The translations under genes and the position numbers were made by a program. Shown piece by piece: positions 25,130 through 33,471 of a stretch of 42,377 bases of DNA. The notes under the pieces were generated by a model. That model worked only from the letters and a program-made list of their open reading frames with translations. It was not told where the DNA came from and searched no databases. Source of the DNA: Microbispora catharanthi (GTDB lineage Bacteria > Actinomycetota > Actinomycetes > Streptosporangiales > Streptosporangiaceae); the NCBI RefSeq assembly GCF_006334915.2, contig NZ_VDMA02000040.1:1-42377 (forward strand). The letters run 5' to 3'. Each line of letters starts with the position of its first letter. Within the stretch, counting starts at the first letter, position 1.

Positions 25130-25801
25130 TCAAAGCGTGCGGCGGAGCCACTCCTCGACGCCCGCCACGTGGACCGTGGCCCATGCCCTGGCCACCTCGG
25201 GCCTCCGGGCCGCGATCGCGTCGCAGATCATGACGTGCTGCTCCCGGGTGTCGTCGAGCGCTCCCTCCTGGGTGAGGCCGCGCCACACCCGGGCCCGCGT
25301 CGTCGGCCCCGAGAGGCTGTCGATCAGCGAGCACAGCACCGGGTTGCCCGCCCCCGCCGCGATGTGCTGGTGGAACCGCAGGTCGTTGGCGACCAGCTCC
25401 TCCACGCTGGGATCGTCGGGCAGCGCGTCGAGGATGGCGCGGAGCTCCTTGACGTCCTCGTCCGGCATGTTCATCGCGGCCATCGCGGTGGCGGCGGGCT
25501 CCAGGACGCGCCGCACCTCCAGGAACTGCAGCACGGTGTCGTCGCGGTGGAAGTCCACGACGAACGACATCGCCTCCAGGAGCAGGTGGGGCTGCAGGCT
25601 GGTGACGTAGGTGCCGTCGCCCTGCCGTACGTCGAGCACGTTGATGAGAGCGAGGGCGCGGACGGCCTCCCGAAGGGAGTTGCGGGACAGGCCGAGCCGT
25701 TCGGCCAGATCGGCCTCCTTCGGCAGCCGGTCACCCGGAGCGAGCACGCCCGACGTGATCATCTGTTTGATCCTGTCGATCGCCGCGTCCGTGACCGCCA
25801 C
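25130..25801 (-). CDS. FadR-subfamily GntR transcriptional regulator
   Basis: A 223-residue regulator. GTG 25801 is chosen because GGGGGAGG lies just upstream and because it gives the standard FadR length; the open frame to 25924 adds an unrelated Arg-rich stretch. The winged HTH is at residues 5-70 (GDRLPKEADLAERLGLSRNSLREAVRAL, VRQGDGTYV). The all-helical FCD effector domain follows, with the metal/ligand residues in NDLRFHQHI and ATVHVAG. FCD regulators sense sugar acids and related metabolites. It borders the decayed fucose genes and may have controlled them. It appears intact and has its own promoter and operator-like palindrome. Confidence 0.88.
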   Translation of the reverse strand: MAVTDAAIDRIKQMITSGVLAPGDRLPKEADLAERLGLSRNSLREAVRALALINVLDVRQGDGTYVTSLQPHLLLEAMSFVVDFHRDDTVLQFLEVRRVLEPAATAMAAMNMPDEDVKELRAILDALPDDPSVEELVANDLRFHQHIAAGAGNPVLCSLIDSLSGPTTRARVWRGLTQEGALDDTREQHVMICDAIAARRPEVARAWATVHVAGVEEWLRRTL

Positions 25802-25835
25802 GGAGCCTCCCCCACTGTCTCCTCGCGAACGAGGC

Positions 25836-25864
25836 CGCATACATCGGATGTCTAGCAGTGTAAA
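25836..25864 (-). promoter_or_regulatory. Promoter and putative operator of the GntR regulator
   Basis: Minus-strand TTTACA (25864-25859), 17-nt spacer and TATGCG (25841-25836). The palindrome ACATC-N-GATGT (25841-25851) occupies the downstream half of the spacer up to the -10, a placement that suits autorepression by the regulator. Confidence 0.45.
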
Positions 25865-25947
25865 GGAGTGGAGGTCGCCTCCGCGCCGGACCTGCCTGCG
25901 CTGAGCCCTGCCGCCTCGCGGCATCGGGGGAGGAGGAACGGCATCGA

Positions 25948-25979
25948 CGCCCTCCTCCGATCTCCTTCGGAGGAGGGCG
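25948..25979 (-). terminator. First terminator hairpin after GH27
   Basis: Perfect 13-bp stem (CGCCCTCCTCCGA at 25948-25960, complement at 25967-25979) with a 6-nt loop, downstream of the GH27 stop on the minus strand. Confidence 0.75.
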
Positions 25980-25985
25980 CCCGGT

Positions 25986-26012
25986 GGGGCGCCCTCGCGG
26001 CGAGGGCGCCCC
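25986..26012 (-). terminator. Second terminator hairpin after GH27
   Basis: Perfect 11-bp stem (GGGGCGCCCTC at 25986-25996, complement at 26002-26012) with a 5-nt loop. It comes first after the GH27 stop and forms a tandem terminator with the hairpin at 25948-25979. Confidence 0.7.
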
Positions 26013-26030
26013 GGGCGATGGTACGCGTGG

Positions 26031-27629
26031 TCAGACGCGGGTCCAGCGCTGGTTGGTCTGGCCGTTGCAGGTCCAGATGATGACCTTGGTGCCGTTGGCG
26101 GTGCCGTTGTTGTAGGCGTCCAGGCACTTGTTCGCGCCGACGGCGGTGATGGTGCCGTCGGAGTTGAGGCGCCACTTCTGGTTGTTCTGGCCGTTGCAGT
26201 CCCAGATGATCACGCTGGTGCCGTCGGCCGTGGCGCCGCCGTTGACGTCGAGGCACTTGTTGCCGTAGACGCGCAGTTCACCGGCGCTGGTGGAGGTCCA
26301 CTGCTGGTTGGCCTGGCCGTTGCAGTCCCAGAGCTGCACCTGGGCGCCGTTGGTCTGGGAGACGCCGGTGACGTCCAGGCAGCGGCCCGACCCCACACCC
26401 TTGATCGCGCTCCCTCCGGTGGGAGTGGGCGTGGGGGACGGCGTGACCAGGCCCCCTCCGCTCACGACGTACATGGCGGCCCCGTGCGCGGGCACCGACG
26501 CGCTGATCGTCCCGGACGAGGAGCCGGTCGTGTGCGCCCACAGGTCGCGTACGGAGTAGGAGGCCGCGGCGCCGAGGCCGAGGGCGGAGGTGGTGGTGGA
26601 CACCGTCGCCGTCGAGGTGCCGCGGTTGAGCAGCACGACCGCGACCGAGCCGTTCGACATCGGCTTGCGCCAGACCTCGAGGTTCCCGTTGTCGCTGATC
26701 TTGGTGCCCTGCCGGCCGCCCCAGTCCTGGTTGACCGCGATGACCTCGGTGTTGGTCAGGATCGTACGGGTGTCGGCGCTCATCGTGCGCAGGTCGTTGC
26801 CGGCGATGAGCGGCGCGTTCAGCAGCGCCCACAGGCTGAAGTGCGCCCTGCCCTCGGTCCCGGTGATAGAGCCGTTGCCGACCTCGAGCATGTCAGGGTC
26901 GTTCCAGCCGCCCGGCCCCGAGTACGCCTCCAGCCCGACCTGCTGGTCCAGGATGCCCATGACCGAGCCGAAGTTCGACTGGATGTCGCCGGTGGTGCGC
27001 CAGGAGTTGCCGGTCTGCATGCCCCAGGTCCAGACGCTCTCCTGGCCCCAGTTGCACAGGCTGAACAGGATCGGACGCCCGGTGGCGGCCAGCGCGTCGC
27101 GCATCGCCGTGTACCGCTGCTGCCCGTTCTTGCCCTGGTGGTCGCCGCAGTTGTCGTACTTGAGGTAGTCGATGCCCCACGACGCCCACAGGGCCGCGTC
27201 CCGCCGCTCGTTGCCGAGGCTGGCCGGATAGCCCGCGCAGGTCGTGAGGCCCGCGGAGGAGTAGATGCCGAGCTTCAGGCCCTTGGCGTGGACGTAGTCG
27301 GCCACGGCCTTGATCCCGTTGGGGAACTTCTGCGGGTCAGGCACCAGGTCGCCGTTGGAGTTGCGGCTCTTGGTCGACCAGCAGTCGTCGATGTTGACGT
27401 ACTGGTAACCCGCCGCCGCCATGCCGCTGGAGACCATGATGTCCGCGGTCTGCCGGATCAGGCTGTCGCTGACGTTGCAGCCGAAACTGTTCCAGTCGTT
27501 CCACCCCATCTGGGGCGTACGGGCGAGCCCGTTGTCCAGCGCGGCGGCCGGCGACGTCATGCCGCCGGCCGCGACCAGGGACCCGGCGGCCAGCGCCGCC
27601 GCCAGCGTCCATCGAACGATCCTGTGCAT
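26031..27629 (-). CDS. Secreted GH27 alpha-galactosidase with CBM13
   Basis: A 532-residue enzyme. ATG 27629 has AAGGAGT upstream; the frame extends further back but through an operator site. The signal peptide ends near residue 30. The GH27 barrel is complete: MGWNDWNSFG, NIDDCW, nucleophile Asp159 in YLKYDNC and acid/base Asp215 in RTTGDI. A C-terminal beta-sandwich, a Thr-Pro linker and a ricin-B-type CBM13 (from about residue 408) with three repeats ending in QxW motifs (NQQW, NQKW, NQRW) follow. It removes alpha-galactosyl (or beta-L-arabinopyranosyl) ends from galactomannan or arabinogalactan. It is divergent from the GH127 gene and preceded by an operator-like palindrome. Confidence 0.92.
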   Translation of the reverse strand: MHRIVRWTLAAALAAGSLVAAGGMTSPAAALDNGLARTPQMGWNDWNSFGCNVSDSLIRQTADIMVSSGMAAAGYQYVNIDDCWSTKSRNSNGDLVPDPQKFPNGIKAVADYVHAKGLKLGIYSSAGLTTCAGYPASLGNERRDAALWASWGIDYLKYDNCGDHQGKNGQQRYTAMRDALAATGRPILFSLCNWGQESVWTWGMQTGNSWRTTGDIQSNFGSVMGILDQQVGLEAYSGPGGWNDPDMLEVGNGSITGTEGRAHFSLWALLNAPLIAGNDLRTMSADTRTILTNTEVIAVNQDWGGRQGTKISDNGNLEVWRKPMSNGSVAVVLLNRGTSTATVSTTTSALGLGAAASYSVRDLWAHTTGSSSGTISASVPAHGAAMYVVSGGGLVTPSPTPTPTGGSAIKGVGSGRCLDVTGVSQTNGAQVQLWDCNGQANQQWTSTSAGELRVYGNKCLDVNGGATADGTSVIIWDCNGQNNQKWRLNSDGTITAVGANKCLDAYNNGTANGTKVIIWTCNGQTNQRWTRV

Positions 27630-27680
27630 CTGACTCCTTAACCGTGGCCGGTCCGTCGCCCGTGGGAGCGGATCGGGGGC

Positions 27681-27694
27681 TGTTATCGGTAACA
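27681..27694. promoter_or_regulatory. LacI-type operator candidate upstream of GH27
   Basis: TGTTA-TCGG-TAACA, a perfect 5-bp inverted repeat with a 4-nt centre, the half-site and spacing of LacI-family operators. It has the same arms as the two TTGTTAACGCTAACAA sites at 28161 and 38160, and lies between the GH27 promoter and its start codon. Confidence 0.6.
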
Positions 27695-27746
27695 TTTCCT
27701 GCCGGGTCGGCCTTCACGTGGGATGGGTTTGTGGTGTGCGGCGGAG

Positions 27747-27774
27747 CAAATACGACCCCCGCCGATCCCGTCAA
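27747..27774 (-). promoter_or_regulatory. Promoter of GH27 (type-2, repeated at 38073)
   Basis: Minus-strand TTGACG (27774-27769), 16-nt spacer, TATTTG (27752-27747). The -10 and following bases (TCGTATTTGCTCCGCCGCAC) are identical to those of the plus-strand promoter at 38073-38100 that serves the second GH54 gene. Confidence 0.65.
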
Positions 27775-27860
27775 GAGGGCTCCGGCGCGTGTGCTTCGCC
27801 GGATGCCGCGCCGCCTGCCCTTACCGGGTGCGGTCGTCGATCCGGGGCGCGCGCTCCGGT

Positions 27861-27869
27861 GAAAGTTTC
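27861..27869. promoter_or_regulatory. GAAAGTTTC palindrome
   Basis: GAAAGTTTC flanked as TGAAAGTTTCA, palindromic around a central G. It lies between the two divergent promoters of this gap, as does the identical element at 37965-37973. A further copy (GAAACTTTC) is at 27966-27974. Short GAAA/TTTC palindromes are known operators of hemicellulase regulators in streptomycetes. Confidence 0.5.
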
Positions 27870-27964
27870 AGCCCAGAGCGCCACTGCCGCGCATTCTCGG
27901 AACGTTGCCGCGGCGGCATTCCTCATCATCCCAGGCAGGAGTGTTTTGCCGACGAGTGATCACA

Positions 27965-28015
27965 CGAAACTTTCCGGCTCGTCTTGACACTTTTCGTGAC
28001 GGTTTCCACACTGAG
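27965..28015 (+). promoter_or_regulatory. Promoter of GH127 (type-1, repeated at 37771)
   Basis: TTGACA (27984-27989), 17-nt spacer, CACACT (28007-28012). The block from CGAAAC upstream of the -35 to CTGAG after the -10 is matched on the minus strand at 37823-37771, including GGTTTCCA over the -10 and 12 of 17 spacer bases. GAAACTTTC overlaps the upstream edge. Confidence 0.65.
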
Positions 28016-28158
28016 CCCGGGTGGTCTCCTGTCGGAGCGGCGGTGGGCGGCGGTCCCGCCGCCCACCGCACGCTCCCGCGACGGGGCCGCGCCGTCGATT
28101 CCGCGGGTGTCCCCGCGCCTCGTTCGACGTCATCCGACGGCGGATGGCGAGCAAGGCA

Positions 28159-28176
28159 AATTGTTAACGCTAACAA
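28159..28176. promoter_or_regulatory. LacI-type operator upstream of GH127
   Basis: AATTGTTAACGCTAACAA; arms TTGTTA/TAACAA around ACGC. The identical 18 bases occur at 38158-38175 before the second GH54 gene. The site lies between promoter and start codon, 20 bases before the GTG, where a bound repressor would block elongation or initiation. Confidence 0.7.
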
Positions 28177-28196
28177 AAGGACGTCCAGGAGGCCAC

Positions 28197-30941
28197 GTGT
28201 CGCCCTCATCCTTCAGCCGACGCCGGCTGCTCCAGGCCGCCGGGACCGCCGTCGTGGTCTCCGCCGTCGGGGAGGTCGCCGGCGCCCGGGCGGCCGGAGC
28301 CGCGGTCGCGCCGGCCCGGGCCGACATCGGCGTGTCGGCGTACGCCTTCGAGCTTGGGCAGGTGCGGCTGACCGGGGGCCGCTGGCTGGACAACCAGAAC
28401 CGGACGCTGTCGTATCTGCGGTTCGTCGACGCCGACCGGTTGCTGTACAACTTCCGGGCCAACCACCGGCTGTCCACCAACGGCGCCGCCGCGAACGGGG
28501 GGTGGGACGCCCCCAGCTTCCCGTTCCGCACCCATGTGCAGGGGCACTTCCTCACCGCGTGGGCGCAGGCCTACGCCGTGCTCGGCGACACCACCTGCCG
28601 GGACAAGGCGAACCACATGGTGGCGGAGCTGGCCAAGTGCCAGGCCAACAACGGCGCCGCCGGGTTCAACGCCGGGTATCTGTCCGGCTTCCCCGAGTCC
28701 GACTTCACCGCCCTCGAGGCCCGCACGCTGAGCAACGGCAACGTGCCGTACTACTGCGTGCACAAGACGATGGCCGGGCTGCTCGACGTGTGGCGGCACA
28801 TCGGCAACACGCAGGCGCGTGACGTGCTGCTGGCGCTGGCCGGCTGGGTGGACTGGCGGACCGGCAGACTGAGCGGCAGCCAGATGCAGGCCATGCTGGG
28901 CACCGAGTTCGGCGGCATGAACGCCGTGCTGACCGACCTCTACCAGCAGACCGGCGACGCCCGCTGGCTGACCGCGGCTCAGCGGTTCGACCACGCGGCC
29001 GTGTTCAACCCCCTCGCGGCCAACCAGGACCAGCTCAACGGTCTGCACGCCAACACCCAGGTGCCCAAGTGGATCGGTGCGGCCCGCGAGTACAAGGCGA
29101 CCGGCACCACCCGCTATCGGGACATCGCCGCCAACGCCTGGAACATCACCGTCGGCGCGCACACCTACGCGATCGGCGGCAACAGCCAGGCCGAGCACTT
29201 CCGGGCCCCCAACGCCATCGCCGGGTATCTCACCAACGACACCTGCGAGCACTGCAACAGCTACAACATGCTCAAGCTGACCCGCGAGCTGTGGCTGCTC
29301 GACCCGAACCGGGCGGCGTACTTCGACTTCTACGAGCAGGCGCTGTTCAACCACGTCATCGGCGCGCAGAACCCGGCCGACGGCCACGGGCACGTCACCT
29401 ACTTCACGCCCCTCAAGCCGGGTGGCCGCCGTGGCGTGGGTCCGGCGTGGGGCGGCGGCACCTACAGCACCGACTACAACTCGTTCTGGTGCTGCCAGGG
29501 CACGGGTGTGGAGGTCAACACGGCGCTGATGGACTCCGTCTACTTCTACAACGGCACCACTCTGATCGTGAACCTGTTCACGCCGTCGGTCCTGAGCTGG
29601 ACCCAGCGGGGGATCACGGTCACCCAGACGACGTCCTATCCGGCGAGCGACACCGTCACCCTGCAGGTCACCGGCGACGCCGGTGGGTCGTGGTCGATGC
29701 GCGTCCGCATCCCCGGCTGGGCCACCGGGGCGACGATCAGCGTCAACGGCGAGCAGCAGAACGTGGACACCACCCCCGGCACCTACGCGACCCTCACCCG
29801 CACCTGGACCTCCGGCGACACCGTCACGGTCAGCCTGCCGATGCGCGTGGTCATGAAGGCCGCCAACGACAACCCCAACGTCGCGGCGATCACGTACGGC
29901 CCGGTCGTCCTGTCCGGAAACTACGGCAACACGGCGCTGTCGGCGCTGCCCGCCCTGAACACCGCGTCGATCACCCGGACCAGCACCACGGCGCTGGCGT
30001 TCACGGCCACCGCCAATGGGTCGTCGGTCAACCTCGGCCCGTTCTACGACGCCCACGGGTACAACTACACCGTCTACTGGAGCGCCAACGGCCAGAGCGG
30101 CGGAGGCGGGACCGCGACCTACCGGCTGGTCAACGCCGCCAGCGGCCTCGTCCTGGGCATCCAGAACATGTCCACCGCCGACGGCGGCCTCGCGCTGCAG
30201 TGGAACGACAGCGGCACCGCCGACCACGACTGGGAGATGGTCGTCGACGGCACCGCCGTACGGCTGCGCAACGTCAACAGCGGCAAGGTTCTCGGCGTGG
30301 AGAACATGTCCACCACCGACAACGCCCGCGTCCTGCAGTGGAGCGACAACGGCACCGCCGACCACCGCTGGACGATCATCGACGCCGGCGACGGCTCCCA
30401 CAAGATCCGCAACGTCAACAGCGGCAAGCTGCTCGCCATCCAGGGCGGCTCGACCGCCAACGGAACCCAGGCGGTGCAGGACTCCGACAACGGCAGTGCG
30501 GACAACCAGTGGCGGTTCGTGCCCAACGGGGCCCGGCGCATTCAGAACCTGGCCAGCGGTCTGGTGCTGGGTGTGCAGGACATGTCCACGGCCGACGGCG
30601 GCTTGGCGATCCAGTGGGGCGACACCGGCACGGCCGACCACCTGTGGACCGCCGTCGTGGACTCCGGCGGCTATCTGCGCCTGCGCAACTCCAACAGCGG
30701 CAAGGTGCTCGGCGTGGAGAACGCGAGCACGGCCGCCGGCGCGCGGGTGCTCCAGTGGGCCGACAACGGCACCGCCGACCACCGGTGGCGGCTGCGGTAC
30801 GGATCCAACGGGTGCTTCCGCATCCAGTGCGCCAACGGCGGCCGGGTCCTCGGCGTCAGCGGCGGCTCCACCGCCCAGGGCGCCCAGGTCGTGCTCGCCG
30901 ACGACAACGGAGCGAACGACCACCTGTGGCGGTTCCTCTAG
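28197..30941 (+). CDS. Secreted GH127 beta-L-arabinofuranosidase with two ricin-type domains
   Basis: A 914-residue enzyme. GTG 28197 follows AGGAGG; the first residues (SRRRLLQAAG) form a twin-arginine signal. The GH127 (DUF1680) domain covers about residues 45-630. Its zinc-thiolate site is complete: Glu351 and Cys353 in EHCNSYNMLK, and Cys432-Cys433 in FWCCQG, matching Glu338, Cys340, Cys417 and Cys418 of characterised HypBA1, where Cys417 is the nucleophile. Residues 640-914 hold six beta-trefoil repeats (NSGKVLGVEN, then LQWxDNGTADHRW), i.e. two ricin-B domains that probably bind plant sugars. It removes beta-L-arabinofuranose from extensin or pectic side chains. It has its own promoter and LacI-type operator. 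Confidence 0.92.
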   Translation: MSPSSFSRRRLLQAAGTAVVVSAVGEVAGARAAGAAVAPARADIGVSAYAFELGQVRLTGGRWLDNQNRTLSYLRFVDADRLLYNFRANHRLSTNGAAANGGWDAPSFPFRTHVQGHFLTAWAQAYAVLGDTTCRDKANHMVAELAKCQANNGAAGFNAGYLSGFPESDFTALEARTLSNGNVPYYCVHKTMAGLLDVWRHIGNTQARDVLLALAGWVDWRTGRLSGSQMQAMLGTEFGGMNAVLTDLYQQTGDARWLTAAQRFDHAAVFNPLAANQDQLNGLHANTQVPKWIGAAREYKATGTTRYRDIAANAWNITVGAHTYAIGGNSQAEHFRAPNAIAGYLTNDTCEHCNSYNMLKLTRELWLLDPNRAAYFDFYEQALFNHVIGAQNPADGHGHVTYFTPLKPGGRRGVGPAWGGGTYSTDYNSFWCCQGTGVEVNTALMDSVYFYNGTTLIVNLFTPSVLSWTQRGITVTQTTSYPASDTVTLQVTGDAGGSWSMRVRIPGWATGATISVNGEQQNVDTTPGTYATLTRTWTSGDTVTVSLPMRVVMKAANDNPNVAAITYGPVVLSGNYGNTALSALPALNTASITRTSTTALAFTATANGSSVNLGPFYDAHGYNYTVYWSANGQSGGGGTATYRLVNAASGLVLGIQNMSTADGGLALQWNDSGTADHDWEMVVDGTAVRLRNVNSGKVLGVENMSTTDNARVLQWSDNGTADHRWTIIDAGDGSHKIRNVNSGKLLAIQGGSTANGTQAVQDSDNGSADNQWRFVPNGARRIQNLASGLVLGVQDMSTADGGLAIQWGDTGTADHLWTAVVDSGGYLRLRNSNSGKVLGVENASTAAGARVLQWADNGTADHRWRLRYGSNGCFRIQCANGGRVLGVSGGSTAQGAQVVLADDNGANDHLWRFL

Positions 30942-30960
30942 TCCGGAGGTGAGCGGGCGG

Positions 30961-31401
30961 TCAGGGCCGCCAGCGGTAGTGGGCGTCGGGCAGGTTCTCC
31001 TCGTTGCCGCTGCCGTCGCCCTCGGCGACGAGGGTGAAGCCGTGCCGCTCGTAGAAACGCCGGGCACCGGTGTTCTGCTGGAACACATGCAGGTCGAGTC
31101 CGAGGGGGCGCGCCTTCTTGGCGTGGTCGAGCAGCGCGCTCCCGACGCCGCCGTTCTGCACGGCGGGCGCGAGGTAGAGGTGGTCCAGCCACTGTCCGCG
31201 CAGGGCGGCGAATCCCACGATCCGGCCACGCGGCTCGGCGACCCACACCTGCGACGAGGAGAGCATGACGCCGGCGATCCACGCCCGGGTCGCCTCGTCG
31301 GAGTGCAGGCGGGGCAGATAGGTCATCCCGGCTCGGGCGGCGAGGAACACCTCGGCGACGCCTTCGGCGTCACCGGTCCCGGCGCGGCGGATCGGCGGCA
31401 T
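30961..31401 (-). CDS. GNAT-family N-acetyltransferase
   Basis: A 146-residue acyltransferase. The acetyl-CoA loop is seen as LYLAPAVQNGGVGSALLDHAK, and the family's end motif as NTGARRFYERHGF. The ATG at 31401 is taken because family homology begins there (MPPIRRA). A GTG at 31461 overlaps the NADAR stop (GTGA) and would add 20 unconserved residues, so coupling to the upstream gene is possible. Substrate unknown. Its stop lies only about 20 bases from that of the convergent GH127 gene. Confidence 0.85.
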   Translation of the reverse strand: MPPIRRAGTGDAEGVAEVFLAARAGMTYLPRLHSDEATRAWIAGVMLSSSQVWVAEPRGRIVGFAALRGQWLDHLYLAPAVQNGGVGSALLDHAKKARPLGLDLHVFQQNTGARRFYERHGFTLVAEGDGSGNEENLPDAHYRWRP

Positions 31402-31457
31402 AGTGCCGTGAGCGGACTGTCCCGCGCGGTTCGGCCGGGCAGCGGGGGCGCCGGCTC

Positions 31458-32030
31458 TCACGAGCCGGTCCGCAGGGCGTCGCGGGCCGCCATCAGGGCG
31501 AAGCCGAGCAGGTTGAGGCCCTGCCAGGTCGAGGGGGAGGCGGCGCGTTCGTCGTCGGCCGTCAGGCCGATGCCCCAGATCCGGTCGAGTGGGCTGGCCT
31601 CGACCAGAACCCGGTCGGCGGTCGCGAGCAGGAAGCGCGACAGCTCGGGGTTCTGGCCGAACTTGGCGATGCTGCCGCGGACCACGATGCCGAACCGGTC
31701 AGCGGCCCAGACCCGCTCGTCGAAGTCGCGTACGGCCCGGCCGAGCTTCTTGGCCTCGCCCGGATGACCGGCCGTGAGGATGGCTTCGGCGGTCCGCGTG
31801 TCGCCGAACAGCCAGGCCTTGTGCGCCATCATGTAATGCTCCGCGGAGGCGAAGGTGTGGCCGTCCTCCGTGAAGGCGGCCGGCCACCACTGCGACAGGC
31901 AGCCGGGGCCGACCCCGCCGTCTCGGGCCGGCCGGTGGCCCCAGAAGTACAGGTAGCGGAGGCTAAGGCCCGCCTGCTCCGCGGCGATCGCCTCGTCCAC
32001 GTTGCGAGGCGGCGAGATCTGCTCGGACAC
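31458..32030 (-). CDS. NADAR/YbiA-family protein
   Basis: A 190-residue protein of the NADAR (YbiA) family. Characteristic motifs are YFWGH near the start, SQWWPAAF, FASAEHYMMAHKAWLFGD, IVVRGSIAKFGQNPEL, DRIWGIG and WQGLNLLGFALM. Studied members are N-glycosidases acting on damaged riboflavin-pathway intermediates or on ADP-ribosylated targets. GTG 32030 is preferred because conservation starts near it; the frame is open to 32099. It precedes, and may be cotranscribed with, the GNAT gene. Confidence 0.88.
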   Translation of the reverse strand: MSEQISPPRNVDEAIAAEQAGLSLRYLYFWGHRPARDGGVGPGCLSQWWPAAFTEDGHTFASAEHYMMAHKAWLFGDTRTAEAILTAGHPGEAKKLGRAVRDFDERVWAADRFGIVVRGSIAKFGQNPELSRFLLATADRVLVEASPLDRIWGIGLTADDERAASPSTWQGLNLLGFALMAARDALRTGS

Positions 32031-32181
32031 GCACACACCGTGCCATAGGCGGCCCCGTTCCGGCCATCGAGTTACGGTGCCCGGCGCGACGCCTCGCACG
32101 GACGCCGGGCCCTAAGCTGACCGAACCGGCTCGGCAGGCCGGGCTTCGCCGAATCACACCGCTCGTCGGCACGCCGCGGCG

Positions 32182-32853
32182 GTGAGCCCCGAGGAAGCGC
32201 TCCGGGCGCGGCGACCGGTCTTGGGAGGAGCCTGGCCGCGCCGCGCGCGCCATCGGCACCTCGCCCGGCGGGCGGACTACCCGGAGCTCCACGCGATGGT
32301 CGACGAGGTGGCCGGGACGCTGGGAGTCCGGCGCCCGTCACGCGTGTGTTTCGTGCCCATCGCGGACTCGGGCACCACCCCGCTGGGGCCGCGGCGTACG
32401 GAGCTGTGGATCGGCCTGCCGTACGCGATGGGCTTCGACCGGGCGGAGTTGCGCGGGGTCATCGCCTTCGAGCTCGCCCTCCTGGAGGCGTGCAGGAGAT
32501 GGCCGGTCCGTGCGCTCATGGACCTGTATGGATCGGGGCCGATCAAGAAGGACGCCGTCCGGACGGAGATCGCCGCCGCCGTCAGGGCCCTCCTCGTCCA
32601 GGCCGACGAGACCGCCTGCCGGGTGTCCGATCGGCGAACCATGGCGACCGCGCTTCTTCGGGGCGCGCTCCTGAGCCATTCGCTGGGCTGGTTCCTCGGC
32701 CGCTACGCCGCGGATCTGCCCTCCTGTGGGCTGTTCGCCGTGGACTTCTATCAGGGCTGGCGCTGGAAGGTGTACGAGGACGACCTGCCGGCCCGGCTCA
32801 TGCCCCGCTACCGTGAGCTGTACGCGGCCGACCGGCCGGCCACGGGTTCATGA
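32182..32853 (+). CDS. Protein resembling an M48 metallopeptidase with lost zinc site
   Basis: A 223-residue protein from GTG 32182. The stretch ADYPELHAMVDEVAGTLGVRRPSRVCFVP and, later, ELRGVIAFELALLE follow the layout of M48-type zinc peptidases, where the second motif is LRGVIAHELAH. Here both zinc His are replaced (Phe96, Leu100) while Glu97 is kept, so peptidase activity is not expected. A following hydrophobic helix (TALLRGALLSHSLGWFLGRY) is also in the expected place. Its stop overlaps the next gene (ATGA), making a two-gene unit. Similarity is judged from motifs only; it could be an unrelated protein. Confidence 0.5.
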   Translation: MSPEEALRARRPVLGGAWPRRARHRHLARRADYPELHAMVDEVAGTLGVRRPSRVCFVPIADSGTTPLGPRRTELWIGLPYAMGFDRAELRGVIAFELALLEACRRWPVRALMDLYGSGPIKKDAVRTEIAAAVRALLVQADETACRVSDRRTMATALLRGALLSHSLGWFLGRYAADLPSCGLFAVDFYQGWRWKVYEDDLPARLMPRYRELYAADRPATGS

Positions 32854-33392
32854 TCGACCGGATCGCCGCACTCGGCGTCACTCCGGAAGGCCCGCCTCGG
32901 CCGGCGGAGGATCCGATCGTGGGGGCGCTCGCCCCGGTCGTCGAAGAGCGGTTCGCCCGCCGGCTGCTCAGCCACTACACCGCGGGCAAGACGGTGCACT
33001 GGTACGTCAACTTCGCCGAGATGCCCTTCTCGGTCTGGGATGCATTGATCGAACAGGGCTACGACAGCGTCCTCCGGGCTACGGCCCGCCTGTCCGGCCG
33101 GCCGGACCCGGTGCTCGCCGACTTGGTGGAGATCGTGGTGGCCGGGCGCGGCGCGCGGCTCGAGTGGGAGCACAGACAGGGGCCGTGCACGCACCCGTCC
33201 GCCGGAGTGTGCGCCCTCTTCCCGGTCCTCCACCGCACGTTGCGGCTGAAGGGCTACACCTACGTCAACGCGCTGCGCCACCGGGAGCTCGCCGGGCCGG
33301 GCGGCGACGTCGTCGACGTCGTACGGCTGGCGCGGGCGATCGAGCGGGGCGACCGGCTGCCGGAGATCCTTGAGCCCGCGGCGACGTCATGA
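32850..33392 (+). CDS. Conserved-looking hypothetical protein coupled to the M48-like gene
   Basis: A 180-residue soluble protein whose ATG overlaps the previous stop. It has a well-mixed, globular composition (LLSHYTAGKTVHWYVNFAEMPFSVWDALIEQGYD). A middle region contains two Cys (GPCTHPSAGVCALFP). No family recognised. Codon use and coupling to the upstream gene support it as real. Its partner is a degenerate protease-like protein, so the pair may work together; the function is unknown. Confidence 0.65.
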   Translation: MIDRIAALGVTPEGPPRPAEDPIVGALAPVVEERFARRLLSHYTAGKTVHWYVNFAEMPFSVWDALIEQGYDSVLRATARLSGRPDPVLADLVEIVVAGRGARLEWEHRQGPCTHPSAGVCALFPVLHRTLRLKGYTYVNALRHRELAGPGGDVVDVVRLARAIERGDRLPEILEPAATS

Positions 33393-33413
33393 CGAGATGG
33401 CACAACCGGCGGC

Positions 33414-33448
33414 GGGCCGCCCCCGGGGCCTGTGCCCGGGGACGGCCC
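33414..33448. terminator. Hairpin between convergent genes
   Basis: GGGCCG and CCCGGG arms (33414-33427) pair with CCCGGG and CGGCCC (33435-33448) around a 7-nt loop with a 2:2 internal bulge. It lies between the stop of the hypothetical gene and that of the first GH54 gene. Confidence 0.6.
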
Positions 33449-33471
33449 GATCCGTCGTGGTCGTCGCCGGT

